From: CAZGKX01 sp964525945
GTDB lineage: Bacteria; Pseudomonadota; Gammaproteobacteria; Legionellales; Legionellaceae
Direction: 5' to 3'
Assembly: GCA_964525945.1 (NCBI GenBank)
Contig: CAZGKX010000026.1
Coordinates: 1-31,139 of the forward strand
DNA length: 31,139 bases
Part shown: piece by piece, positions 23,981 to 31,139 of the stretch
How the letters are laid out: each line of letters opens with the position of its first letter
Position numbering within the stretch: position 1 is the first letter of the stretch
Program-made: the position numbers and the translations under genes
Notes under the pieces: generated by a model
The model's database searches: none
The model's input: only the letters and a program-made list of their open reading frames with translations
Told to the model about the DNA's origin: nothing

Positions 23981-25097
23981 AGTTTTTCAAATCAGCAATA
24001 AACTCAACGAATTTAGGTTGATGGCCTATGCGATTCCAAGCAGGCAAAGGGCAAGTCGTTGTTGCATTGCTCACCATAAAATCAGCCAGTTTGGTGACCA
24101 ATTGTTCTTCCTCGGTTCGGTGAAATGAAAAAGAGTTAAACAAAGCAAGGGCCTCATATTTTGCAATGTAATGGTGAGCAATCTGCACATAATCGGCTGA
24201 TAAACGCTCTACGTTAAATGCGTGGAGATTTAGCAAAAAATGAATAAGTTCAATGGCAACCCTGCCCAAACCATCGGTCGTGTCATTGTTGGCATCACGG
24301 TGTAAATGTTGGTAATTATCGGTTATTTCGGTTTGAAACAACTGACCTTGTGGTAATATTTTAAACACTTCAAGCAGCAAGCTGAGATCATAAGACCAAC
24401 CTGGTTGCAACGAAATTTGTTTAATCAGTTGGCTTGTTATCGCCACATCGCCGGATAATGGGTAACGAAACTCACTTAAAAAATCAAGCCATGGGGTTGG
24501 TTGCATGTGTAAATGCATGGCTTTAAACAACGGAAAAATGAGTAAACGGGTCAGCCTGCCATCTAATTTATGATGGGAATGTCGCACGTAATAACCTTTG
24601 TTAAAATCAGCCTTTAAATACACCATTGGATACAGTAATTTTAATAAAAAAGCTTCATTAAAATTTTTAATATCTGCATCTAGGGTTGCGATAAAAGCAT
24701 TTTCATGGCGTTGAATGGCATAGGCAAAACCCAACCACAACGCCCACCCTTTGCCAGGAAGTGCATCGGCATCCCGCTCCAGCAATAGGGATAATTGCTG
24801 ACGATGGGTGTCGTTTTCGATGAGGACCGTGGCACGGTGGTCGAGCTTTCTTAATTCTTGGACAGCGGCATAATCAGGTTCAGGTCCATTGACAATGATG
24901 ACAAATTCATTGACATAAAGAATCAATTTTAGTTTTTTGAGTAAATCAAACACCAAAGGTTGTTTTAAATGCCGAGTGTGGCACGGAATCATAACCACAA
25001 TGGTTGCGTCCATATACGGCTGCAACGGTGGGTTTTTTTCGTTAAAAGAAATGGAGCTGAGGGTGGTCAGGGTCCGTGATTGAAAAAAATCGGCCAT
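23973..25097 (-). CDS. Glucosyl-3-phosphoglycerate synthase-like glycosyltransferase (GT81 type)
   Basis: The 374-residue GT-A glycosyltransferase has no signal peptide. GKGWALWLGFAYA (115-127) and the metal-binding DAD at 140-142 match the nucleotide-sugar site. KADFNKGYYVRHSHHKLDGR, LTRLLIFPLFKAMH, RYPLSGDVAI and GWSYDLSLLLEVF follow the order seen in GpgS proteins. GpgS transfers glucose from a nucleotide sugar to 3-phosphoglycerate, the first step to glucosylglycerate, a solute made under salt stress or nitrogen limitation. The phosphatase gene follows with overlapping ends. A good sigma70-type promoter lies upstream. Mannosylglycerate cannot be excluded, though classical MPG synthases belong to other GT families. 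Confidence 0.8.
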   Translation of the reverse strand: MADFFQSRTLTTLSSISFNEKNPPLQPYMDATIVVMIPCHTRHLKQPLVFDLLKKLKLILYVNEFVIIVNGPEPDYAAVQELRKLDHRATVLIENDTHRQQLSLLLERDADALPGKGWALWLGFAYAIQRHENAFIATLDADIKNFNEAFLLKLLYPMVYLKADFNKGYYVRHSHHKLDGRLTRLLIFPLFKAMHLHMQPTPWLDFLSEFRYPLSGDVAITSQLIKQISLQPGWSYDLSLLLEVFKILPQGQLFQTEITDNYQHLHRDANNDTTDGLGRVAIELIHFLLNLHAFNVERLSADYVQIAHHYIAKYEALALFNSFSFHRTEEEQLVTKLADFMVSNATTTCPLPAWNRIGHQPKFVEFIADLKNCE

Positions 25098-25123
25098 GTG
25101 AATCCATTTAATCGCTAAAATTA

Positions 25124-25153
25124 ATTATATTCAGATAAAAAAATGCGCGTCAA
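25124..25153 (-). promoter_or_regulatory. Candidate promoter of the glucosylglycerate operon
   Basis: On the minus strand TTGACG (25153-25148) and a perfect TATAAT (25129-25124) are 18 bp apart, 27 bp before the glycosyltransferase ATG. It is one of the best sigma70-type matches in the window. Confidence 0.6.
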
Positions 25154-25206
25154 TTGCATAACGACTAACCTTTTGACTTGTTTGAGGAAAATTAAATCCC
25201 GATAAC

Positions 25207-25235
25207 TTGAGAAAACTGGCACCAGCTATTACTAT
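25207..25235 (+). promoter_or_regulatory. Candidate dapA promoter
   Basis: TTGAGA (25207-25212) and TACTAT (25230-25235) with a 17-bp spacer lie about 35 bp upstream of the dapA start. Confidence 0.4.
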
Positions 25236-25270
25236 TACTTATATAAAAAAAACAATACAAGAGGGAAGTT

Positions 25271-26143
25271 ATGTTTCGAGGCAGCATGGTTGCTTTGGTA
25301 ACGCCGATGTTCAATGATCAAATTGATACCGGACGTCTGCGCGAATTGGTGGAATTTCATGTTCAGCAAGGCACCCATGCTATTATTGCTGCGGGTACCA
25401 CCGGTGAATCCGGTACATTAACCCATGACGAAAAATTATTGGTGATTAAAACCGTGGTTGAGCAAGCGCGCGAGCGTATTCCCGTTATCGCAGGTACAGC
25501 GGAAAATAACACCAAACAATGCATCGAACTCACTCAACAAGCCATGCAATTGGGTGCCCATGCTGCGTTAATTATGACACCTGCGTACATAAAACCCACC
25601 CAAGAAGGGCTTTTTCAACATTATAGCCGCATTGCAAATTCTGTAGCAATGCCCATTATCCTGTATAATGTGCCTAGCCGCACTGCATGTGATTTGCTGC
25701 CTGAAACAGTGGCACGCTTGGCGCATATTTCCAATATTGTGGGCATTAAAGAAGCCACCGGGCAAATGACACGCTTGCAACATATATTGCGTGAATCAGG
25801 CAGTGCGATTGATGTCTACAGTGGGGATGATCCCACTGCTGCACATTGGATGTTAGCGGGAGCAAAAGGCGTGATTTCTGTGACCGCTAATGTGGCTCCT
25901 AAACTCATGGCAAAAATGTGTGATGCGGCCATCGATATGGATCAAGCCGGTTGTTTGCGCATTCACGAGCAACTGATGCCATTGCATCGCTTGATGTTTA
26001 TTGAAACAAACCCTATACCTGCTAAATGGGCGTTGCATCAAATGGGATTAATCGGTTCGGAAATTCGCTTGCCATTAACCCCTTTGCCGTTAGAGCATCA
26101 ACCTAACTTACATGACGTATTAACTTCATTAAAATTGATTTAA
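25271..26143 (+). CDS. dapA: 4-hydroxy-tetrahydrodipicolinate synthase
   Basis: It condenses pyruvate with aspartate semialdehyde at the first committed step of lysine and diaminopimelate synthesis. The 290 residues match the family. GTTGESGTL holds the Thr pair of the proton relay. ILYNVPSRTACDL holds the catalytic Tyr and the Arg that binds the substrate carboxylate. IVGIKEATG holds the Schiff-base Lys. ATG at 25271 is preceded by AGAGGGAAG. A lipoprotein gene starts 12 bp downstream, as in the dapA-bamC arrangement of gammaproteobacteria. Confidence 0.97.
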   Translation: MFRGSMVALVTPMFNDQIDTGRLRELVEFHVQQGTHAIIAAGTTGESGTLTHDEKLLVIKTVVEQARERIPVIAGTAENNTKQCIELTQQAMQLGAHAALIMTPAYIKPTQEGLFQHYSRIANSVAMPIILYNVPSRTACDLLPETVARLAHISNIVGIKEATGQMTRLQHILRESGSAIDVYSGDDPTAAHWMLAGAKGVISVTANVAPKLMAKMCDAAIDMDQAGCLRIHEQLMPLHRLMFIETNPIPAKWALHQMGLIGSEIRLPLTPLPLEHQPNLHDVLTSLKLI

Positions 26144-26154
26144 AGAGGATATTT

Positions 26155-26361
26155 GTGAAAAAAATTGGATTTGTTTTATTTTTATTAATGACAGCGTGTT
26201 CTCATTATTCAACCAATGGTGAACAACAGTATCTAAACAGCAAAAATGGGCCCCCATTGGTCGTTCCTCAATCAATGACGTCAGCAAACATCAGTCATTT
26301 TTATGATCTGCCACCTCAAACCCAAAATGCCAAGGTAAGTATTGCGCCACCAACCGCATGA
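26155..26361 (+). CDS. Miniature BamC-like lipoprotein (N-terminal segment only)
   Basis: The 68-residue lipoprotein begins with GTG at 26155. Its signal peptide ends at LMTAC (Cys15), leaving a 54-residue mature chain with no folded-domain character. The string YLNSKNGPPLVVPQSM, then HFYDLPPQ and VSIAPP, resembles the flexible N-terminal lasso of BamC (YL...PPL.VP...Y.IP...). In E. coli that region binds BamD. The two helix-grip domains of full BamC are absent, and the frame stops well before the next gene, so this is a short gene rather than a frameshift. Position after dapA supports the BamC link. The AAAGAGG site overlaps the dapA stop. Confidence 0.65.
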   Translation: MKKIGFVLFLLMTACSHYSTNGEQQYLNSKNGPPLVVPQSMTSANISHFYDLPPQTQNAKVSIAPPTA

Positions 26362-26374
26362 AAGGAGCATCATG

Positions 26375-27655
26375 ATGGTCTCAAAGAAGGGTAATGAGCA
26401 AAAATTAATACAAGATCTATCAAAACGCATCATCGAAGCGCAACGAAAAATTCGAATTCTTGATCAAGTCAAATGGGATGAAGACATCAAAAAGAATTTT
26501 TTTTATAAAAAAGCCAAAGCCATGCCAGCCGTTGATGAGTCGTATTATAAACCATTGCCTTTTAATCCTCGTGAAAAGATTGATGAATTTCGAGGCATTT
26601 TACGGGACACTCAAAATCAATTGGGGGAATATTCACCCAGCACGCGGTTGATCAAACGGCAATGTGACGAATATGTGCGCGCGGTCCAAATGTTGGAAGC
26701 CCGTGGTACACCGCAATTTTCTGAACTGTCATTGGAATTGTACGGCAGTCCGGAAGATGTATTTTACCCAGGCGGGCCGCGATTATCGGAAATGGGTGTT
26801 TTGTTGTTTGATGTATTGACGGCTTTGGGGGTGCAGCTTGAATCTGAAGCAGATATTCTTCGCTACACAGCGGAAGAAGCGCAAGTTATTTTGCAAAGCC
26901 GCTTAAATACTTTTTTTATTGATCATCCTGTCAAAGTCACTGTGAGCGATGACATGGTGGCTGACGCTGCTGCAGGTGCGGATACGATAAAACTGAGTAA
27001 ACATGCCAGATTCAGCGATCGAGAATTAAAATATCTAGAAGTGCATGAAGGGTGGGTGCATGTGGGCACCACCTTAAATGGCGCGTTGCAACCTTATTGT
27101 TCGTTTTTGTCAAAAGGTTCACCTTCTTGCAGCGTCATTCAAGAAGGGTTGGCTGTATTGACGGAAGTTGTCACGTTTTCTTCTTACCCTGCCCGCATGC
27201 GTAAAATCACCAATCGAGTCATTGCCATCGATAAGATTTTGCAAGGTGCTAATTTTCTGGATATCTACCACTATTTTCTAGAATGCGGGTTGGCCGAAGA
27301 AGACAGTTACAATCAAACGGTACGCGTGTTTAGAGGCAGTACACCGATTGGTGGGGCGTTTACAAAAGATTTATCCTATGCCAAAGGATTCGTGTTGATT
27401 TATAATTTGCTCTGCTATGCCATCAGTCAGCATAAATTGGACACCATTCCTTTGATTTTTACCGGAAAGATCATGTTGGATGATTTGCCAATGTTGTTGG
27501 AATTAAAAGCAGAAGGGTTGTTGACGGATCCCGTCTATTTGCCACCGCAATTCCGTGATTTGTCGGCATTAAGTGTTTGGATGAGTTTTTCCTTATACCT
27601 GAATAAATTTGATTTAAGGGAAATCCAAAAGGGTTTTCGCTTTTTATTGGTGTAG
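26375..27655 (+). CDS. DUF1704 / MATCAP-like zinc metallopeptidase
   Basis: The 426-residue protein belongs to the family annotated as flavohemoglobin expression-modulating QEGLA motif protein (DUF1704). The metal-site motif HEGWVH (H224, E225, H229) is an HExxxH, and QEGLAVLTE follows with Glu257 as a likely third ligand. Eukaryotic members (MATCAP/KIAA0895L) are tyrosine carboxypeptidases acting on tubulin; the substrates of bacterial members are unknown. ATG at 26375 is favoured over 26372 because AAAGGAG (26361-26367) is then 7 bp away. It lies 13 bp after the BamC-like gene. No signal peptide or membrane segment is seen. Confidence 0.85.
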   Translation: MVSKKGNEQKLIQDLSKRIIEAQRKIRILDQVKWDEDIKKNFFYKKAKAMPAVDESYYKPLPFNPREKIDEFRGILRDTQNQLGEYSPSTRLIKRQCDEYVRAVQMLEARGTPQFSELSLELYGSPEDVFYPGGPRLSEMGVLLFDVLTALGVQLESEADILRYTAEEAQVILQSRLNTFFIDHPVKVTVSDDMVADAAAGADTIKLSKHARFSDRELKYLEVHEGWVHVGTTLNGALQPYCSFLSKGSPSCSVIQEGLAVLTEVVTFSSYPARMRKITNRVIAIDKILQGANFLDIYHYFLECGLAEEDSYNQTVRVFRGSTPIGGAFTKDLSYAKGFVLIYNLLCYAISQHKLDTIPLIFTGKIMLDDLPMLLELKAEGLLTDPVYLPPQFRDLSALSVWMSFSLYLNKFDLREIQKGFRFLLV

Positions 27656-27799
27656 CGGGTGGATGTATGTGTGTCCCTAGGTGAATATGCGCGTTATAAA
27701 AAGCATCGCTTTTATCGGATGGCTAAACAATCCGCAACTGAATGTTCTGCCATATTGGATGTTGGTCGAAATTAGGCAACGTCCTTGAAACTTTTTCCT
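27656..27799. other. Gene-free region after the metallopeptidase gene
   Basis: A weak hairpin with one bulge (ATAAAAAGC at 27696-27704 with GCTTTTAT at 27708-27715) could end transcription. Otherwise nothing recognisable was found before the inverted-repeat element begins at 27800. Confidence 0.35.
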
Positions 27800-27929
27800 C
27801 ACTACCGCCTCTTAAATTTTTTCACAGATTTTTGAATTTACTTCGATCTGCTCTGCCCCCTCTCCCGCGCTAGGAGTTAGAGTAGTATGATGATGTTTTT
27901 CGCGGGATGAGGGTTGGGGAGAGGGAATG
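27800..27929 (+). repeat. Left inverted-repeat arm of the DUF559 element
   Basis: This 130-bp arm is the inverted copy of 28412-28536 and differs by a handful of substitutions and short indels. Within it, CTCTCCCGCG (27860-27869) and CGCGGGATGAG (27901-27911) can pair as an imperfect hairpin. Confidence 0.8.
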
Positions 27930-28072
27930 TCGCGGATGGTCATTGATGACGAGATGTAGCCCGTCAACGAAAGGACTATTGTTGAGCGCTGTTTTCAAAA
28001 GATTAAGCGTTTTAGAAGGTATGATAAAGCAGCCACATGTATCTCACTGGCCCGCTCGTTGTGAGTATACTA
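27930..28072. other. Interior spacer of the DUF559 element
   Basis: This 143-bp stretch lies between the left arm and the nuclease stop codon. No gene or strong hairpin was seen. Open frames crossing it are repeat-derived. Confidence 0.4.
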
Positions 28073-28414
28073 TTAGCGTTGAAGTAGTGCGCACATGATG
28101 GCTTCGAGAACAGATGGCGTTTGTTGACAAACGTCATGATTCCAAAAACGTAAGACATTAAATCCATGGGTCATTAGCCAATCTGTGCGCTTCGTGTCGT
28201 AAATTTTATTGTCCATGTGTTGGCCACCATCAAGCTCGATAATCAGTCGTTTTTCAAGGCAGACAAAATCAACGATGTATGCACCTATTGGCACTTGTCT
28301 CTTGAATTTAAATCCGAGTCGATTAGCTCGAAGATGGTACCAAAGATGTTTTTCGGCATCGGTACTGTTTTTACGTAGGTCGCGAGCACGTTGTCTTAAC
28401 GTAGATTTATTCAT
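28073..28414 (-). CDS. DUF559 (Vsr-like PD-(D/E)XK) endonuclease
   Basis: The 113-residue protein contains the DUF559 core: AEKHLWYHLRANRLGFKFKR, then PIGAYIVDFVC with Asp49, then LIIELDGGQH with Glu60, Asp62 and His66, and finally GFNVLRFWNHDV. These match the restriction-endonuclease-like fold related to Vsr mismatch nickases, and all catalytic positions look intact. ATG at 28414 follows GAGAGGGAA, the inner end of the right repeat arm, so the ribosome site is supplied by the repeat. A seven-residue extension to 28435 is repeat sequence and is rejected. The gene is enclosed by the arms and unrelated to its neighbours. Confidence 0.88.
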   Translation of the reverse strand: MNKSTLRQRARDLRKNSTDAEKHLWYHLRANRLGFKFKRQVPIGAYIVDFVCLEKRLIIELDGGQHMDNKIYDTKRTDWLMTHGFNVLRFWNHDVCQQTPSVLEAIMCALLQR

Positions 28415-28536
28415 TTCCCTCTCCCCAACCCTCATCCCGCGAAAACATCATCATACTACTCTAACTTCTAGCGCGGGAGAGGGGGCAGATCGAAGTAAAT
28501 TCAAAAATATGTGAAAAAATTTAAGAGGCGGTAGTG
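28412..28536 (-). repeat. Right inverted-repeat arm of the DUF559 element
   Basis: This 125-bp inverted copy of 27800-27929 has an inner end that overlaps the start codon and forms the ribosome-binding site of the DUF559 gene. Confidence 0.8.
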
Positions 28537-28591
28537 GTGAAATCTGGCCATTAAAACCGGGCATGGAGACGGTCACATATTAAGCATTTTA

Positions 28592-29659
28592 TCACAGACG
28601 TTTTGATGAGAAGGTCTCAATGGTTGCTTGCACCCAGTCAATTAAACGCGTGTTTCCTTTTGTCTGCAACAGCTCTAAGACCTGATCCAGGGCTGGGTGC
28701 CCTTTGTAGTCAACAGAACCACTGCTTGGATGGGAGGTCAAAATCGCTTGGATCACTTTTGCATGGTTGGATTCCGCTGCTAAAATTAAGGCAGTTTTTT
28801 GATAAGAATCACGCGCATTGATATCCGTAAATTCCGCACACAATTGCAACATAGTTACATTGCCCTGTTTCGCTGCATAGTGAAGTGCACAACGGCCTTC
28901 CGCATCGATCAACTCCGCAGATCCTGCTTGGAGCAGCAAACGAGCGATGTCAAGATTCCCATTTAGAACGGCTGCGTGGATAGGATAACGGGTTTGATCG
29001 TTGGGTGAAAAAACCATTGGATCGAGTTGGTGCGTCAAACCGGACAAGAGTTGATGAAACCCATATTTTACCATCAAATGGGCGACTGAATTTCCATGGG
29101 GATCTTTTTTGCTGAGTGTTTGTGGGGCTTGAGCCGCCAGGTCATTGTATATCTGTTCTTTGTTGTGGAATACGCGTTTTTCATGCAATCCTGGTACAAA
29201 CAATGCGCAATGAACAGGCAGTTCTTGTGCTGTGTTCGCCTGGGTTGGATCAGCCCCTCGCGCCAATAGTGCCTCAAATGTTGACAAATGGCCACCTATG
29301 GCTGCCAGATGCAAGGGTGCCATCCCGTCTTTATTTGCCTGATTGAATACTGCAGACTCAAGGCTGGGTAAGTGTTTAATAAAGTGATCATACCCTTGTT
29401 GTGACGCGTATTGAATGGAGTTCATGCCTTTAAAGGCTGTGATGTTTTCCGTCAAAGACGTGCTATAAGGCAAGAACACATCCAAATAATGTTCTATGTA
29501 TGCGAGATACGCCTCGTATTGTTCATCTTGGTCTCCTTCAAATTCGACGTCTCCTGAAACATGTGTTGTAGACCATGTTTTGATGAGAAAAAGAGGATTT
29601 GTTGCTGTTAATTTAGCAGGCAATTGCAGTTGATCGCAAAATTTTTGAAATGTCATCAT
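28592..29659 (-). CDS. Ankyrin-repeat protein, candidate secreted effector
   Basis: The 355-residue protein has no signal peptide or membrane helix. About five ankyrin units are visible: DGMAPLHLAAIGGHLSTFEA (111-130) continuing LLARGADP, HGNSVAHLMVKYGFHQLL (188-205), TRYPIHAAVLNGNLDIARLL (223-242), GRCALHYAAKQGNVTML (255-271) and KTALILAAESNHAKVIQAIL (288-307). The N-terminal 100 residues are non-repeat. Ankyrin proteins are common among Dot/Icm effectors of Legionella and Coxiella, but also occur as ordinary scaffold proteins. ATG at 29659 has AAGGAG 8 bp upstream, in the 19-bp gap after the kinase-like gene, so the two genes form an operon. The C-terminus is TFSSKRL. Confidence 0.82.
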   Translation of the reverse strand: MMTFQKFCDQLQLPAKLTATNPLFLIKTWSTTHVSGDVEFEGDQDEQYEAYLAYIEHYLDVFLPYSTSLTENITAFKGMNSIQYASQQGYDHFIKHLPSLESAVFNQANKDGMAPLHLAAIGGHLSTFEALLARGADPTQANTAQELPVHCALFVPGLHEKRVFHNKEQIYNDLAAQAPQTLSKKDPHGNSVAHLMVKYGFHQLLSGLTHQLDPMVFSPNDQTRYPIHAAVLNGNLDIARLLLQAGSAELIDAEGRCALHYAAKQGNVTMLQLCAEFTDINARDSYQKTALILAAESNHAKVIQAILTSHPSSGSVDYKGHPALDQVLELLQTKGNTRLIDWVQATIETFSSKRL

Positions 29660-29678
29660 GCTTTTACTCCTTGCTGTT

Positions 29679-31139
29679 TCAATTGCCCTTGATTCTGTTC
29701 AGTGAAGGAGTAAATTTTTCCTCAGTCATCGCGGTTTCTCCGTTACTTTTAAGGGCTTCAACCTCTGCTTTAAATTTTTTAAACGAGGTTGTGGCTTTCT
29801 GAACCACAACACGTTTCAAGCCATTTTCTTCCTTAACAAGCCTCTTATTGTTTGCGAAATGACCTCTATTTTTAGCCATTTCTAATTCAACAGCGCAAAT
29901 CGCTGCTTGGCTTGTTTGAGAAAGGTGCTCAATGCCTCGCCCAATGTATTTTCTATCCTGAACAGGCACTTTTGCGATGGCTTGCTCAATTAAGTTGGCC
30001 TTTTCCCTGGCGCTTGGAGTATTTTTTTGTCGTAATTCTTGGATGTAATTCTTTAATTTAGCAATGAATGGATCGTTTTCCAGAAACGTTTGCATTTTCA
30101 ATACCGAGAATTTGATGTGGGTTAACGCTTTACAATTCTTCTGTTGGAAGGCTTTGTTGATTTGCTGCTGAACATCTACCATAAATGCCTGAAGGGGCCT
30201 ATCATGAGGACCGAATTGGGACGATGGAAGGTCTTTCAACACCGATAAACATGCTCTTTTTTCACTGGCAAGAGGAGCCTCGTACACTCTTAATTGCAGA
30301 GCTAATTGTTCTTTCATTTCGTGCCATTGCCTAATGCCCGTTGAGGTTTTGAAACGCACTTGGAGGTCGTCAATAAACGCCTTGAGCTCTTCATCGTCTT
30401 GATTACATTTCTGATGTTCAATAAGTTCTTGCAGCAGGTCAGCACATTGCTCTGAGGCTTTTATGGCATCAAACTGGGTTTTAAGGGCTTGCAATTCTTG
30501 TTGGGCTTCGATAAGCGTAGGGCGTGGGTTAGGTCGATTGGGATTAGGTTGTGTCAGGCGCGCAATTAAATGTTGCAATTGAGGGCCGACACCTGTTTCA
30601 AAAATTTTATGATTAAAATTTAGATCGGGCAGTGGATTTATTTGGGCTCTATCATCTAAATAATTCAAACCGCAATTGGTTAAGTATTGATAAAGGTTAA
30701 GACCCAGCATGTACGCCTGCATTTGATCCACCGAAATGGCTTTTTGATCAGGGCTGTTGCGTGTTTTTAAGAGTTGGGTCAATTCGGGTGGATTCATGTA
30801 GTCTGTGGTGGGGGTTGCGGGGCACCATTGATTTTGTGCAATGCGGTGATGGTATTCACCTGCTGGGGTTGCATAACGCATGGATTTCATGTCATCTAAC
30901 TGCAAGCGACCTTTGGCATCAATCAACCAATTGGAACTTTTCATGTCAAAAAAGATCATGTTGCCTTGGTTTATTCGCAACAGTGCATCACTCATTTGTT
31001 CATGAAAATCAAGGGCTGCGGCAATTCGATCACTGTTGAGTACAGGCCGTTTAGAATAAGACAATAAATCACCGTTTTCATAAAAAGGTGCGATGGTTAC
31101 CGTGCGGGTGAGGGTGGTGTATTCTTCAGCCAGTTCGGC
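29679..31139 (-). CDS. Protein-kinase-like protein with coiled-coil C-terminus (partial at right edge)
   Basis: The frame stays open to the right edge, giving 486 residues of C-terminal sequence; the N-terminus is outside the window. IAPFYENGDLLSY resembles a kinase hinge. GNMIFFDMKSSNWLI supplies the catalytic-loop Asp, Lys and Asn in a DxKxxN pattern, with FFD in place of HRD. LQLDDMKSM lies where DFG is expected and reads DDM. A helical, charged Gln/Lys-rich region from about residue 190 to the end suggests coiled coils. An internal TTG at 31064 is a spurious start. Kinase-like effectors (LegK type) are known in Legionella; secretion here is inference. A small-molecule kinase is an alternative. 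Confidence 0.72.
   Translation of the reverse strand, partial: AELAEEYTTLTRTVTIAPFYENGDLLSYSKRPVLNSDRIAAALDFHEQMSDALLRINQGNMIFFDMKSSNWLIDAKGRLQLDDMKSMRYATPAGEYHHRIAQNQWCPATPTTDYMNPPELTQLLKTRNSPDQKAISVDQMQAYMLGLNLYQYLTNCGLNYLDDRAQINPLPDLNFNHKIFETGVGPQLQHLIARLTQPNPNRPNPRPTLIEAQQELQALKTQFDAIKASEQCADLLQELIEHQKCNQDDEELKAFIDDLQVRFKTSTGIRQWHEMKEQLALQLRVYEAPLASEKRACLSVLKDLPSSQFGPHDRPLQAFMVDVQQQINKAFQQKNCKALTHIKFSVLKMQTFLENDPFIAKLKNYIQELRQKNTPSAREKANLIEQAIAKVPVQDRKYIGRGIEHLSQTSQAAICAVELEMAKNRGHFANNKRLVKEENGLKRVVVQKATTSFKKFKAEVEALKSNGETAMTEEKFTPSLNRIKGN

Larger units (their letters stand above)
27800..28536. mobile_element. Inverted-repeat element carrying a DUF559 nuclease gene
   Basis: A 737-bp unit is bounded by nearly identical inverted repeats, left 27800-27929 and right 28412-28536. 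Reading both arms inward gives CACTACCGCCTCTTAAATTT, TTCACA(G/T)ATTTTTGAATTTA, CTTCGATCTG, CCCCCTCTCCCGCGCTAG, AGTTAGAGTAGTATGATGAT, CGCGGGATGAGGGTTGGGGA and GAGGGAA. A CCCTCTCCCGCG...CGCGGGATGAGGG fold lies within each arm. The left arm has a 4-bp CTCT insertion. The interior holds one DUF559 gene whose start codon lies at the inner edge of the right arm. No transposase is present. Confidence 0.75.

Noticed and set aside
27907..28098. Plus-strand frame beginning MRVGER
   Set aside because: It starts within the inverted-repeat arm as the mirror of the DUF559 leader and has no protein-like continuation.
28209..28514. 101-codon plus-strand frame opposite DUF559
   Set aside because: It is the antisense of the intact DUF559 gene and the repeat arm.

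Overview
This window reads as a chromosomal segment of a gammaproteobacterium with moderate-to-low GC content. The sdhCDAB-sucABCD order, a Fis homologue, the tRNA-Gln/prs pair, and dapA followed by a BamC-like lipoprotein all support this. A kinase-like protein and an ankyrin-repeat protein sit in one operon at the right edge. Together with a MATCAP-type (DUF1704) metallopeptidase, they suggest a host-associated lineage such as the Legionellales. That placement is inference; no marker gene in the window proves it.

Layout. 1-194: C-terminal tail of an unrecognised protein. 242-1510: a CLC-family channel/exchanger with an unusual filter region. 1581-4808: succinate dehydrogenase sdhCDAB. A strong hairpin (4861-4887) follows, then sucABCD (4907-11001) for 2-oxoglutarate dehydrogenase E1/E2 and succinyl-CoA synthetase. 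11115-11759: pdxH. 11873-12259 (-): an SseB-like protein. 12783-14078: an MFS permease. 14276-15805: a DUF945 protein. 15939-16220: fis. 16343-17153: an inverted-repeat element carrying a GIY-YIG nuclease. On the minus strand follow tRNA-Gln and prs, a RecB/AddB-like nuclease, a membrane protein and a glycine-zipper lipoprotein.

21977-23245 is a coupled pair, dihydrofolate reductase plus a very divergent dihydropteroate-synthase-like protein. It converges on, and overlaps, a minus-strand pair predicted to make glucosylglycerate (GT81 synthase plus HAD phosphatase, 23198-25097). dapA, a tiny BamC-N-terminus-like lipoprotein and the DUF1704 metallopeptidase follow on the plus strand (25271-27655). 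A second inverted-repeat element (27800-28536) carries a DUF559 nuclease. The window ends with the minus-strand kinase-like/ankyrin operon, whose first gene runs off the right edge.

The most interesting signal is that two unrelated small nuclease genes (GIY-YIG and DUF559) are each enclosed by long inverted repeats of about 125-210 bp made of REP-like CCCGCG hairpins. Both elements are 0.7-0.8 kb, and in both the gene abuts one arm and leaves a spacer of roughly 130-145 bp on the other side. A terminus-like sequence of the GIY-YIG element recurs inside its own right arm at a CTAG site. A solo hairpin of the same family lies after the MFS gene. I read these as possible endonuclease-carrying mobile palindromic elements, a hypothesis that needs copies at other loci to support it. 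Secondary points of interest are the folA/folP-like pair, the glucosylglycerate pair, the miniature BamC and the candidate effector operon.
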